The notes under the pieces: model-generated
The model's input: the letters and a program-made list of their open reading frames with translations, nothing else
Databases searched by the model: none
Told to the model about the DNA's origin: nothing
NCBI RefSeq assembly: GCF_019635455.1
Contig: NZ_JAHBZJ010000002.1
Span: 124,001-188,000, forward strand
Source: Sphingomonas sp.
Lineage (GTDB): Bacteria; Pseudomonadota; Alphaproteobacteria; Sphingomonadales; Sphingomonadaceae
Length of the DNA: 64,000 bases
Direction of reading: 5' to 3'
Translations under genes and position numbers: made by a program
Shown: positions 35,536-44,213 of the stretch, one piece after another
How the letters are laid out: every line of letters starts with the position of its first letter
Numbering within the stretch: position 1 is the stretch's first letter

Positions 35536-37139
35536 GCGCGCAACATCCGCCCGATGACGCCGCGATCGCGCAGGATCTCTCGCGCCGCATTGTGGCCCGG
35601 CGCCCCGGTCACCCCGCCTCCCGGATGCGCGCCCGCGCCGCACATATAGAGGCCACGGACAGGCCCGCGATAATGGCCATGGCCGAGCACCGGCCGCGCG
35701 GCCCAAAGCTGGTCGAGCGACATCCGCCCGTGAAAGATGTCGCCATCGATGAGGCCGAACTTGCGCTCCAGGTCGAGCGGCGAATGAATCTGTCGCGCGA
35801 TGATCGCGGCGCGGAAATTGGGGGCGTGGCGGGTGACGGTATCGATGATCGCATCGGCCGCTGCTTCACGCACCGCGTCCCAGCTGCGGCCATCGGGCAG
35901 TTGCGGCGCGAAATGCTGGCAGAACAGGCTCGCGACATGGCGGCCCGGCGGCGCGAGGCTGTCATCGACGAGCGAGGGGATCGCCAGTTCCACCACCGGC
36001 GCGCGCGACCATCCGTCACGCACCGCATCGGCATGGGCGGCATCCATATAGTCCATCGTCGGAGCGATCACGATGCCGCTGCGGTGATGGGGGTTGTCCG
36101 TTCCGGGCCGCACGCTGAAATCGGGCAGTTCGGCAAGCGCCACGTTCATGCGGAAACTGCCCGATCCCGTCCGGAATCCGGCGATGCGGCGCCGGAAATC
36201 GGCATCGAGGTCCGACGGGTCCATCAGCCGACGATAGAGCAGCGCCGGCCCGACATTGGCCGCCACGATCGGCGCCGCGATCTCTTCCCCGCTTTCCAGC
36301 CGCACGCCGGCGACCCTCGCCCCATCGACCAGCACCCGCGCGACCGGCGCGTCGAGGTCGATTCGCGCGCCGGCATCGCGCGCCGCATCGGCCATCATCG
36401 CGGTGATCGCCCCCATGCCGCCGATCGGATGGCCCCACGCGCCCTTGCGCCCGTTCACTTCACCAAAGACGTGGTGGAGCAGGACATAGGCCGAACCGGG
36501 CATCGAGGGGCCGGCGAAATGGCCGACGACGCTGTCAAAGGCAAAGGCCGCCTTCACATATTCATTCTCGAACCAGCCATCGAGAAATTCGCGCGCGGAA
36601 CGCACGAAGAGGGCAAGCGCGTCGCGCTGCGCGTCGATCGGCAGCGCGGCGGCACGGCGCCCCTGGGTCAGCGCGGCGAGCAGCGCGGGCATGCCGCCCC
36701 CGGCATTGGGCGGGGTGCGCAGCGCCAGATCGCGCAACAGATCGGCGACACGCTCCAGCGCCGCTTCATAAGCCGGCAGCGCGGCGGCATCATGTGCCGA
36801 AAAGCGGGCGAATTCCGCACGGGTGCGATCGGCCCCGCCCCCCAGCTCCAGATACCCGTCCTCATGCGGCAGGAAATTGCTGATCGGCCGTTCCACGACG
36901 CGATAGCCGCGCGCGGGCAACCGCATATCGGCGACCACCTTTGGCTGGAGCAGGCTGACCGTGTAGCTGGCGGTCGAATTGCGGAAACCGGGATGGAATT
37001 CCTCCGTCACCGCGGCGCCCCCGACCACGCCCCGCCGTTCGAGGATGCGGACCTTCATCCCCGCACGCGCGAGGTAAAAGGCACAGACCAGACCGTTATG
37101 CCCCCCGCCGACGATCAGCGCATCGACCGCATCGCTCAC
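35532..37139 (-). CDS. PYROXD2/CrtI-like FAD-dependent oxidoreductase
   Basis: A 535-residue flavoprotein of the phytoene-desaturase-like amine-oxidase superfamily. The FAD Rossmann motif VGGGHNGLVCAFYLARAGMKV is at residues ~9-30 and the C-terminal FAD signature LYMCGAGAHPGGGVTGAPGHNAA near residue 505 (both given in part). This subgroup is related to human PYROXD2 rather than to carotenoid desaturases; its substrate is unknown. The start is a GTG overlapping the stop of the M20 peptidase (GTGA), because no ATG precedes the FAD motif. No crt genes are nearby. Confidence 0.88.
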   Translation of the reverse strand: MSDAVDALIVGGGHNGLVCAFYLARAGMKVRILERRGVVGGAAVTEEFHPGFRNSTASYTVSLLQPKVVADMRLPARGYRVVERPISNFLPHEDGYLELGGGADRTRAEFARFSAHDAAALPAYEAALERVADLLRDLALRTPPNAGGGMPALLAALTQGRRAAALPIDAQRDALALFVRSAREFLDGWFENEYVKAAFAFDSVVGHFAGPSMPGSAYVLLHHVFGEVNGRKGAWGHPIGGMGAITAMMADAARDAGARIDLDAPVARVLVDGARVAGVRLESGEEIAAPIVAANVGPALLYRRLMDPSDLDADFRRRIAGFRTGSGSFRMNVALAELPDFSVRPGTDNPHHRSGIVIAPTMDYMDAAHADAVRDGWSRAPVVELAIPSLVDDSLAPPGRHVASLFCQHFAPQLPDGRSWDAVREAAADAIIDTVTRHAPNFRAAIIARQIHSPLDLERKFGLIDGDIFHGRMSLDQLWAARPVLGHGHYRGPVRGLYMCGAGAHPGGGVTGAPGHNAAREILRDRGVIGRMLRA

Positions 37140-38524
37140 CGGGCGAGATCGGCCAGCACCCGCTTGTAATAGGTGACCGAGGGGCCAAGCTCGCTGAGCG
37201 GGGTCCGTTCGTTCAGGCCGTGCGAAAAGGAATCGGAATCCTTCATGAAGATCGGACTGATCCCGTAACTCGGCACCCCGCGCGCCCGGAAATGCATCGA
37301 ATCGGTCGCGCCCGCCGACATGCCCGGCACCACCTTCACCGCCGGGAAGCGGGCGAGAACGGCCGCACTCACCGCCTTCATCACATCCGGACGCAGGGGA
37401 GAGGCGGGGCTGACGATCGTGCCGCTCGGCTTGTAGGTGACGGTCACGCTCGGCTCGGCGGCCACTTTCGTCAGCGTGGCGACCACGCTTTCGATGGTGG
37501 TACCCGGGAAGATACGGCAATTGACGTTGGCGCTCGCCCGCTGGGGAAGCGCGTTCGGGGCGTGTCCCGCCGTTACCATCGTCGGCACGCACGTGGTGCC
37601 GATCTGCCCCACCAGCGCCGGACGGGCGCGCAGCACCGCGAGTGCCTTCGCGTCCGTCTGATCGACAAGGAAGGCGCGGATCGCGTCGGCGACTTCCGGC
37701 TCCTCGCCCTGTGCGGCGGCCGCGAGCGAGATGCGGGTGATTTCGTTGATTTCCGCCGGGAAGCGATAGGCGCCGATCCGTTCGAGTGCGCGCGACAGGG
37801 TGACGATCGCATTGACCGGGCGCGGCGCGCTGGAATGTCCGCCCGGATCGGTCACGGTGACGTCGATATCGGCATAGGTCTTTTCGGCGGCTTGCAGTCC
37901 GAACGTGTCCGGCTTTCCCGCCTCGCTATAATGCCCGCCCCCGGCATCGATGTTGAGCAGCAGGTCGAGGTCGTGATATTTCGCCGCGAGCGCCGCGGTC
38001 GTCTTCATCGAGGTTTCCTCGTCCCCCGAGGCGAAGAGCAGGATGTCGCGTTTCGGCCGGAATCCCTCGCGCTTCAGTTCGATCAGGCTCGCGACCATCG
38101 TGGAGAGGTCGTACTTCATGTCGGTCGCGCCGCGCCCGTAGATATAGCCGTTTTCGATCACCGGGGTGAACGGATCGCGCTCCCAGTCCGCGCGCCTGGC
38201 CTCGACCACGTCCATATGCCCGACGATCCCGATCGGCTTGAGCTTCGTCCCCTCGGTCCCCGGATAGCGGGCGACGAGATAGGCGGTATCGTCGAGCCGC
38301 GTGATCGTCACGTCCGAGGGCGCGAAGCCGCCAGCGATCAGCGCGTCGCGCAGCATCGTGGCATATTCGGGCGTCTGGTTGCCCGGACCCGCGACCGTCC
38401 GGAAGGCGAGTCCCCGTTTCAGCAGGTCGAGCGCCTGGGCCTGCGCCTGGGAACTGGCGTCCTTCGCCGCAGCGGGGGCCGCGAATGTCGCCGCCAACGC
38501 CAAAGCCGTGATCGAACCTCGCAT
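37136..38524 (-). CDS. secreted M20-family metallopeptidase
   Basis: A 462-residue M20 peptidase with an N-terminal signal peptide (ALALAATFAAPAAAK). Zinc-site motifs are in order: GHMDVVEA, YGRGATDMKYDLS, SGDEETSM, LNIDAGGG and the C-terminal SFSHGLNERTPL. A dimerisation domain lies between. It probably releases residues from peptides or dipeptides in the periplasm. The start MRGSITALA, with GGGGGT just upstream, is preferred over an ATG ten codons earlier that lacks a ribosome site. The downstream oxidoreductase is translationally coupled to it. Confidence 0.9.
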   Translation of the reverse strand: MRGSITALALAATFAAPAAAKDASSQAQAQALDLLKRGLAFRTVAGPGNQTPEYATMLRDALIAGGFAPSDVTITRLDDTAYLVARYPGTEGTKLKPIGIVGHMDVVEARRADWERDPFTPVIENGYIYGRGATDMKYDLSTMVASLIELKREGFRPKRDILLFASGDEETSMKTTAALAAKYHDLDLLLNIDAGGGHYSEAGKPDTFGLQAAEKTYADIDVTVTDPGGHSSAPRPVNAIVTLSRALERIGAYRFPAEINEITRISLAAAAQGEEPEVADAIRAFLVDQTDAKALAVLRARPALVGQIGTTCVPTMVTAGHAPNALPQRASANVNCRIFPGTTIESVVATLTKVAAEPSVTVTYKPSGTIVSPASPLRPDVMKAVSAAVLARFPAVKVVPGMSAGATDSMHFRARGVPSYGISPIFMKDSDSFSHGLNERTPLSELGPSVTYYKRVLADLAR

Positions 38525-38574
38525 GCGCACCCCCTGTTTCGGTGAGGTGCGCACGCTACGCCGCGGCGAACCGG

Positions 38575-39414
38575 TCAGGCAAGCCGCCGCGCATGCCAGG
38601 CGACATGTTCGGCCAGAAAGGTCGAGATGAAATAGTAGCTGTGGTCGTACCCGGGCTGCATCCGCAGATGCAGGTCGATCCCCGCCTTTTCGCAGGCGGA
38701 GGCAAGCAGTTCGGGCTTGAGCTGTTCGACCAGAAACGCGTCGGCATCGCCCTGATCGACCAGGATTTCGGCGATGCGCGCGCCGTCTTCGATCAACGCG
38801 CAGGCATCATAGGGCCGCCAGTCGGCGCGATCATCACCCAGATAGCCGGACAGCGCCTTTTCCCCCCAGGGACAGGCGAGCGGCGAGACGATCGGTGCAA
38901 AGGCGCTGACCGAACGGAACCGGTCCGGATTGCGCAGCGCGACGGTCAGCGCGCCATGCCCGCCCATCGAATGGCCGGTGATGCCCTGGCGCGCCATGTC
39001 CGCCATCGGAAACTCGCGCAGGATCAGCGCCGGCAGCTCGTCCTCGACATAGGATCGCATGCGATAGGTCGCGGCCCAGGGATCGCGCGTCGCATCGACG
39101 TAGAAGCCCGCGCCCTTGCCGAAATCATAGGCCTCGTCGTCCGGCACCGCGTCCCCGCGCGGCGAGGTATCGGGGGCGACGAAGATCACGCCATGTTCGG
39201 CGCAGGCCCGGCGATATTCGCCCTTTTCGGTAACGTTGGCGTGGGTGCAGGTGAGGCCTGACAGATACCAGAGCACCGGCAGCCGCGCGCCGTCCTCATG
39301 CTCGGGGACGAACACCGAAAATGTCATCGGCGTCCCGGTTGCGCTCGATTCATGGCGATAGACGCCCTGCGTGCCGCCATGCGCGCGGTTGGTCGAAAGC
39401 GTTTCGCTCGTCAT
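38575..39414 (-). CDS. fghA: S-formylglutathione hydrolase
   Basis: A 279-residue esterase-D-family alpha/beta hydrolase that splits S-formylglutathione into formate and glutathione, the last step of glutathione-dependent formaldehyde oxidation. The catalytic Ser149 is in GHSMGGHG, the oxyanion-hole region in YLSGLTCTHANV, and the catalytic His in GYDHSYYFI near the end. It is the last gene of the adhC operon and overlaps purU (ATGA). Confidence 0.95.
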   Translation of the reverse strand: MTSETLSTNRAHGGTQGVYRHESSATGTPMTFSVFVPEHEDGARLPVLWYLSGLTCTHANVTEKGEYRRACAEHGVIFVAPDTSPRGDAVPDDEAYDFGKGAGFYVDATRDPWAATYRMRSYVEDELPALILREFPMADMARQGITGHSMGGHGALTVALRNPDRFRSVSAFAPIVSPLACPWGEKALSGYLGDDRADWRPYDACALIEDGARIAEILVDQGDADAFLVEQLKPELLASACEKAGIDLHLRMQPGYDHSYYFISTFLAEHVAWHARRLA

Positions 39415-40274
39415 CTGAACACCACCGTCCGGTTGCCGTTGAGGAATACCCGCCGCTCGCCCAGCGCATCCACCGCGCGCGCCAGCACCTGCGCCTCGAT
39501 ATCGCGACCGATGCGGATGAGGTCATCGATGCAATCGCGATGATCGACGCGTTCGACCGCCTGTTCGATGATCGGCCCTTCATCCAGATCGTCGGTCACG
39601 AAATGCGCGGTCGCGCCGATCAGCTTCACCCCGCGTTCGTGGGCGCGGTGATAGGGGCGTGCGCCCTTGAACCCGGGCAGGAAGCTGTGATGGATGTTGA
39701 CGCATCGGCCGGCAAGCCGGCGCGCGAAATCCGGCGTCAGGATCTGCATGTAGCGGGCGAGCACCAGATAGGGTGCGCCCGCATCCGCCATCACCGCCTC
39801 GATCGCGCGTTCCTGCGCTTCGTTGCCGTCCGGGCCGACCGGCAGATGGTGATAGGGAATGTCGTGCCATTGGGTGACCGCGCGCAGGCGATCATGGTTG
39901 GAGACGACGGCGACGATCTGCGCCGCCAGCGTTCCCGACTGCTGACGGTGGAGCAGGTCGTGCAGGCAGTGGGACCCGCGCGACACGGCGATGACGATGC
40001 GCGGCCTTTCATCGCGCGCGGACAGGCCCCAGTCGAATCCGAATTCGTGCGCCACCGGCGCAAAGGCGGCGACCAGCGCCTCACGGTCGGCCGGAAATCC
40101 CACCCCGCCCGAGGTGAAGACGACGCGCATGAAGAAGCGGCCCGTCTCCAGATCGGCATATTGCTGGCTGTCGAGGATGAAGCCGTCATGCCGGGCGAGA
40201 AAGCCGCTGACGGCGGCGACGATCCCCACCCGGTCGAAACAGGCAAGGGTGAGGATCCAGCCGCCGGTGCTCAT
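39411..40274 (-). CDS. purU: formyltetrahydrofolate deformylase
   Basis: A 287-residue PurU that hydrolyses 10-formyl-THF to formate and THF. An N-terminal ACT domain (LTLACFDRVGIVAAVSGFL) precedes the formyltransferase fold with the active-site stretch NIHHSFLPGFKGA and ATAHFVTDDLDEGPII, which holds the catalytic Asp. In this operon it would release formate from one-carbon-loaded folate. The start MSTGGWILTL overlaps the upstream VOC stop (ATGA). Confidence 0.95.
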   Translation of the reverse strand: MSTGGWILTLACFDRVGIVAAVSGFLARHDGFILDSQQYADLETGRFFMRVVFTSGGVGFPADREALVAAFAPVAHEFGFDWGLSARDERPRIVIAVSRGSHCLHDLLHRQQSGTLAAQIVAVVSNHDRLRAVTQWHDIPYHHLPVGPDGNEAQERAIEAVMADAGAPYLVLARYMQILTPDFARRLAGRCVNIHHSFLPGFKGARPYHRAHERGVKLIGATAHFVTDDLDEGPIIEQAVERVDHRDCIDDLIRIGRDIEAQVLARAVDALGERRVFLNGNRTVVFR

Positions 40275-40654
40275 CCGGGCATGCGATACATCGCGCACAC
40301 CTTGTTCCCCGCCGGATCGCGGAGATAGGCGAGATAGAGCGCGCCGAACGCATTTTCGCGGATGCCGGGCGGATCCTCGATCGCGATGCCGCCATGGGCA
40401 AGGCCGGCGGCATGCCAGGCATCGACCTGTTCGGTGCTGTCCGCGGCAAAGCCGATCGTGCCGCCATTGGCGTGGCAGGCCGGCCGGCCATCGATCGGCC
40501 TGCTCAGCATGAAGATGCTGCCGTCATGCGCGTAAAAGACACGGCCTTTGGGATCGACGCTGCCGGCCCGCGCGCCGAATGTGCCGAGCGTCGCGTCGTA
40601 GAACGCCTTGGACGCCGCGATATCGTCGGCACCCAGCATGACATGGCTGAACAT
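40271..40654 (-). CDS. VOC-family protein (formaldehyde operon, second copy)
   Basis: A 127-residue vicinal-oxygen-chelate protein: MFSHVMLGADDIAASKAFYDATL at the N-terminus (in part) and YLAYLRDPAGNKVCAMYR at the C-terminus. It is a clear paralogue of the next gene upstream and is placed between adhC and purU, overlapping purU by 4 bp. VOC proteins include glyoxalases and other glutathione- or metal-dependent enzymes. The reaction is unknown; glutathione-adduct handling is inference from the operon. Confidence 0.85.
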   Translation of the reverse strand: MFSHVMLGADDIAASKAFYDATLGTFGARAGSVDPKGRVFYAHDGSIFMLSRPIDGRPACHANGGTIGFAADSTEQVDAWHAAGLAHGGIAIEDPPGIRENAFGALYLAYLRDPAGNKVCAMYRMPG

Positions 40655-40660
40655 CCCGTC

Positions 40661-41047
40661 TTACGCCGGCAACTGGCAGAAGGCGCACAGCTTGTTGCCG
40701 TCGGGATCGCGCAGATACGCGCCATAGGCCCGGCCCGGCGCATTCGGCCGGACGCCCGGAGCGCCTTCGTCGGTGCCGCCATTGGCGATGCCCGCCACAT
40801 GCCAGGCATCGACCGCATCCTTGTCCGGCGCGGCGAGGCCGATCGTGCCGCCATTGGCAAAGCTGGCCGGCGCGCCATTGGCGGGATGTCCGACGCCGAG
40901 CGCGCCCGTGCCGAAGCCGCCGTAAAAGAGGCGGCCCGCACCGGCCGGCGCCTGGGCGGGATCATAGCCAAGCGCGCCCATGGTCGCGTCGTAGAACGCC
41001 CGGCTTCGCTCGACATCGCTTGCGCCGACCATGATGTGCGTGAACAT
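40661..41047 (-). CDS. VOC-family protein (formaldehyde operon, first copy)
   Basis: A 128-residue vicinal-oxygen-chelate protein directly after adhC. It shares FTHIMVGASDVERSRAFYDATMG and AYLRDPDGNKLCAF patterns (in part) with its tandem paralogue 6 bp downstream, so the pair arose by duplication. The start MFTHIMVG is chosen because GAGGAGGG lies 7 bp before it. The reaction is unknown. Confidence 0.85.
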   Translation of the reverse strand: MFTHIMVGASDVERSRAFYDATMGALGYDPAQAPAGAGRLFYGGFGTGALGVGHPANGAPASFANGGTIGLAAPDKDAVDAWHVAGIANGGTDEGAPGVRPNAPGRAYGAYLRDPDGNKLCAFCQLPA

Positions 41048-41058
41048 CGCTTCCCTCC

Positions 41059-42171
41059 TCAATAGACGACGACCGAGCGGATGCTCTCGCCAGCGTGCAT
41101 CAGATCGAAACCCTTGTTGATCTCGTCAAGGGTCAGGACATGGGTGATCATCGGATCGATCGCGATCTTTCCGTTCATGTACCAGTCGACGATCTTCGGC
41201 ACGTCGGTGCGCCCCTTCGCCCCGCCGAACGCCGTCCCCTTCCACACCCGGCCGGTCACCAGCTGGAACGGACGGGTGGCGATTTCCTTGCCGGCCTCGG
41301 CGACGCCGATGATGACGCTTTCGCCCCAGCCGCGATGACAGCATTCGAGCGCGGTGCGCATCACCTCGGTATTGCCGGTCGCGTCGAAGCTGTAGTCGGC
41401 GCCGCCATCGGTCAGTTCCACGATCCTCGCCACCGTCTCGTCGCGGCTCAACCCCTTGCTGTTCAGGAAGTGGGTCATGCCGAACCTGCGGCCCCATTCC
41501 TCACGGTCGGGATTGATATCGACGCCGATGATGCGGTCCGCGCCGACCAGTTTCGCGCCCTGGATCACATTGAGGCCGATGCCGCCCAGACCGAACACGA
41601 CGACATTCTCGCCCGCCTGGACCTTCGCGGTGTTGACCACGGCACCGACGCCGGTGGTGACGCCACAGCCGACATAGCAGCTGGTCTGGAACGGGGCGTC
41701 CTCCCGGATTTTCGCCACCGCGATCTCGGGCAGCACGGTGAAGTTCGAGAAGGTGGAGCAGCCCATATAGTGAAAGATCGGCTGGCCCTTGTACGAAAAG
41801 CGGGTGGTGCCGTCGGGCATCAGCCCCTTGCCCTGGGTCGCGCGGATCGCGGTACACAGGTTCGTCTTGCCGCTGAGGCACGACTTACACTGGCGGCATT
41901 CCGGGGTGTAGAGCGGGATCACGTGATCGCCGGGCTTCACACTGGTGACGCCCGCGCCCACCTCGCGCACGATGCCCGCGCCCTCATGTCCCAGGACACT
42001 GGGAAAGATCCCCTCGCTGTCGAACCCGTCGAGCGTATAGGCATCGGTATGGCAGATGCCGGTGGCCATGATCTCGACCAGCACCTCGCCGGGCTTCGGC
42101 CCTTCCAGATCCAGTTCGACGATCTCCAGCGGCTTCTTCGCTTCGAACGCAACGGCGGCGCGGGTTTTCAT
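41059..42171 (-). CDS. adhC: S-(hydroxymethyl)glutathione dehydrogenase / class III alcohol dehydrogenase
   Basis: A 370-residue zinc alcohol dehydrogenase of class III (FrmA/AdhC/AdhI). It oxidises S-hydroxymethylglutathione, formed from formaldehyde and glutathione, to S-formylglutathione. Catalytic zinc ligands are in [12 protein letters not shown] and LGHEGAG, structural zinc ligands in [17 protein letters not shown] (residues ~95-111), and the NAD motif is FGLGGIGLN. It heads a minus-strand operon with two VOC genes, purU and fghA, and is divergent from a LysR regulator with a T-N11-A site between. Confidence 0.96.
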   Translation of the reverse strand: MKTRAAVAFEAKKPLEIVELDLEGPKPGEVLVEIMATGICHTDAYTLDGFDSEGIFPSVLGHEGAGIVREVGAGVTSVKPGDHVIPLYTPECRQCKSCLSGKTNLCTAIRATQGKGLMPDGTTRFSYKGQPIFHYMGCSTFSNFTVLPEIAVAKIREDAPFQTSCYVGCGVTTGVGAVVNTAKVQAGENVVVFGLGGIGLNVIQGAKLVGADRIIGVDINPDREEWGRRFGMTHFLNSKGLSRDETVARIVELTDGGADYSFDATGNTEVMRTALECCHRGWGESVIIGVAEAGKEIATRPFQLVTGRVWKGTAFGGAKGRTDVPKIVDWYMNGKIAIDPMITHVLTLDEINKGFDLMHAGESIRSVVVY

Positions 42172-42203
42172 GGCATGCTTCTCCTGCTTCGCGCCCTCCC
42201 TAA

Positions 42204-42224
42204 TTTCTTTGCCGACGAGAGAAA
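42204..42224. promoter_or_regulatory. LysR-type T-N11-A binding site
   Basis: A perfect 5-bp dyad TTTCT-N11-AGAAA with the T and A exactly 11 bp apart, as in LysR-family recognition sites. It lies in the 103-bp gap between divergent adhC and the LysR gene, 33 bp upstream of adhC and 51 bp upstream of lysR, the classical place for control of both promoters. Confidence 0.6.
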
Positions 42225-42274
42225 ATCGCTAGGGTTCGCAAAACTCCATTGCACAACAGGGACAATATCGCGCG

Positions 42275-43153
42275 ATGGTGAACCAGTGGGAGGGCGTGGA
42301 CGAAGTCGCCGCCGTAGCCGAATCGGGCAGCTTTGTCGCCGCCGCCCGCCGGCTCGACGTGTCGGTTTCGCATGTCAGCCGCGCGGTGGCGCGGTGCGAG
42401 GAGCGGTTGCAGACCCAGATTTTCGCGCGCACCACCCGCTCGGTACGCGTCACCGATACCGGACGGTTGCTGGTCGAACAGTTTCAGCGGCTGATCGCGG
42501 AGCGCGAGGAGGCGTTCGCCATGGTCGAGGCGAATGGCGAGCCGCAGGGCGCGCTGCGCATCACCTGTTCAATCTCGTTGGGCGAGCGGTTCGTCGCGCC
42601 GCTGGTACGTGGCTACGCCCAGGACTATCCGCGCCTGGCGATCGAACTGGACCTGACCAATCGCGTCGTCGATCTGGTGTCGGAGGGCTATGACCTCGCC
42701 ATCCGGACCGGCGCGCTGAGCGATACCCGGCTGTTGCGGCGCCAGATTACCCGCCGGCAGGTCGATCTGTGCGCCGCGCCCGCCTATCTGGAACGGCGAG
42801 GCGTTCCCCGCACGATCGACGATCTGGCCCGGCATGACTGCATCGTCGGCTCCGCGCGCAGCTGGCACTTCGCCAGCGGGGGCGCGGTGCGGGCGTGGCG
42901 GCCGGTGCCGCGCTGGCAATGCAACAGCGGATCGGCGGTCGCCGATGCGGCGATCTCCGGCATGGGCATCTGCCACCTCCCTTCCTTCTATATCCGCGAC
43001 GCGATGGCCGACGGGCGGCTGGTGCCGCTTCTGACGGACTCCCGCCCGCCCGACGAGCCGGTCTGGGCGGTCTATCCGCAACGCCGCCATCTGCTGCCCA
43101 AGGTGCGCCGCCTGGTCGATCACCTGTCGGCCGGGCTGGGCAATGCGATCTGA
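42275..43153 (+). CDS. LysR-family regulator divergent from adhC
   Basis: A 292-residue LysR-type transcription factor. The N-terminal winged helix-turn-helix spans about residues 10-65 (SGSFVAAARRLDVSVSHVSRAV, quoted in part). The effector-binding domain follows, with LTNRVVDLVSEGYDLAIRTG typical of the family. Divergence from adhC and a T-N11-A dyad between them suggest it controls the formaldehyde operon. The inducer is unknown. Its stop faces the alkA stop with 4 bp between. Confidence 0.88.
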   Translation: MVNQWEGVDEVAAVAESGSFVAAARRLDVSVSHVSRAVARCEERLQTQIFARTTRSVRVTDTGRLLVEQFQRLIAEREEAFAMVEANGEPQGALRITCSISLGERFVAPLVRGYAQDYPRLAIELDLTNRVVDLVSEGYDLAIRTGALSDTRLLRRQITRRQVDLCAAPAYLERRGVPRTIDDLARHDCIVGSARSWHFASGGAVRAWRPVPRWQCNSGSAVADAAISGMGICHLPSFYIRDAMADGRLVPLLTDSRPPDEPVWAVYPQRRHLLPKVRRLVDHLSAGLGNAI

Positions 43154-43157
43154 CGCG

Positions 43158-43781
43158 TCAGATCACGTCCATCTCCGCCTTGTAGTGATGCCAGGCAAGG
43201 ATCGCCGCCGCGCCGCGATGGGGGCGCCATGGTTCGGCAAGCTCACGCGTCACTTTTTCGGACGGCCGCTCGGCATGGCCCATGATCCGCCCGATCTCGA
43301 TCTGCACCGCCAGATCGCCGGCGGGCCAGATGTCGGGCCGCCCCTCGGCGAACAACAGATAGATTTCCGCCGACCAGCGACCGATCCCCTTGACCCGCAC
43401 CAGCTGGGCGATCGCCGCCTCGTCATCGGCGGGAAGGCTGGCGAGATCGAGCCGCCCGCTCGTCACCTCGTCGGCGAGGCTGCGGGCATAGCCGGCCTTT
43501 TGCCGCGACAGGCCGGCGGCGCGCAGCGCCTCGTCGGAAGCCGCCGCGACGATCTCCGGCCGGGTCAGGTCGCCCAGTCCTGCGGCCAGCTTGTTCCAGA
43601 TCGATGCGGCGGCGGCGACGCTGACCTGTTGGCCAACGATCGTGCGCAGCAGCGTTTCGTAGCCCGGCGCCCTGATTCGCGGCTCCGGATACCCCACCCG
43701 CGCGACCGCGGCCGCCATCAGCGGTTCGGCGCCGGCGATCGCGTCGAGCGCGGTTCGAAGCTGTTCGGCGGTCAGGCCCAT
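43158..43781 (-). CDS. DNA-3-methyladenine glycosylase II (AlkA-type)
   Basis: A 207-residue helix-hairpin-helix DNA glycosylase that removes alkylated bases. Conserved parts are TIVGQQVSVAAAASIW, the HhH loop VRVKGIGRWSAEIYLLF and the catalytic Asp in WPAGDLAVQ, followed by PWRPHRGAAAILAWHH. It lacks the N-terminal domain of E. coli AlkA, so it is the compact form. The start MGLTAEQLRTAL fits this form. It stands near the adhC cluster but on its own. Confidence 0.9.
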   Translation of the reverse strand: MGLTAEQLRTALDAIAGAEPLMAAAVARVGYPEPRIRAPGYETLLRTIVGQQVSVAAAASIWNKLAAGLGDLTRPEIVAAASDEALRAAGLSRQKAGYARSLADEVTSGRLDLASLPADDEAAIAQLVRVKGIGRWSAEIYLLFAEGRPDIWPAGDLAVQIEIGRIMGHAERPSEKVTRELAEPWRPHRGAAAILAWHHYKAEMDVI

Positions 43782-43844
43782 GCGCGCAAACCTTGAAAGC
43801 TGCGCCGAAGCCCGGCATGGGCGCGACACACGGAGGAGAAGATC

Positions 43845-44162
43845 ATGCCCAAGCTTATCGTCGTCACGCGCGAAGGAGAAGAACGCGAAGTCGAGGGCGA
43901 AACGGGCCTGAGCGTCATGGAAGTGATCCGGGACAACGGGTTCGACGAATTGCTCGCGCTGTGCGGCGGCTGTTGCTCCTGCGCCACCTGCCACGTCCAT
44001 GTCGATCCGGAATTTGCGGACAAACTGCCGCCGATGAGCGAGGACGAGAACGACCTGCTCGACAGTTCGGCGGACCGCAACGCGACGTCGCGCCTGTCCT
44101 GCCAGATCCAGTTCGGGCCGGCGCTGGACGGGCTGAAGGTGACGATCGCGGCAGAGGACTGA
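43845..44162 (+). CDS. adrenodoxin-type [2Fe-2S] ferredoxin
   Basis: A 105-residue electron carrier of the vertebrate-adrenodoxin/putidaredoxin type. Cluster ligands are Cys40, Cys46 and Cys49 (C-x5-C-x2-C, in [13 protein letters not shown]) and Cys86 in RLSCQI. Two further cysteines, Cys43 and Cys44, lie inside the binding loop, where many relatives have Ser, Ala or Gly. It has its own ribosome site (GGAGGAGA). No cytochrome P450 or reductase gene is near. Confidence 0.92.
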   Translation: MPKLIVVTREGEEREVEGETGLSVMEVIRDNGFDELLALCGGCCSCATCHVHVDPEFADKLPPMSEDENDLLDSSADRNATSRLSCQIQFGPALDGLKVTIAAED

Positions 44163-44172
44163 TCGCAGCGGC

Positions 44173-44196
44173 GGCGGCGCCCAATTGCGCGCCGCC
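44173..44196. terminator. short GC stem-loop between ferredoxin and lipoprotein genes
   Basis: GGCGGCGC (44173-44180) pairs perfectly with GCGCCGCC (44189-44196) across an 8-nt loop, 10 bp after the ferredoxin stop and before the convergent lipoprotein stop. It lacks a clear T-run. Confidence 0.45.
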
Positions 44197-44213
44197 CGGC
44201 GCCGGCGCCCGTT

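Noticed and set aside
35532..37139. Carotenoid (crtI) biosynthesis gene
   Set aside because: The closest pattern is PYROXD2-like, and no crtB, crtE or crtY is nearby.
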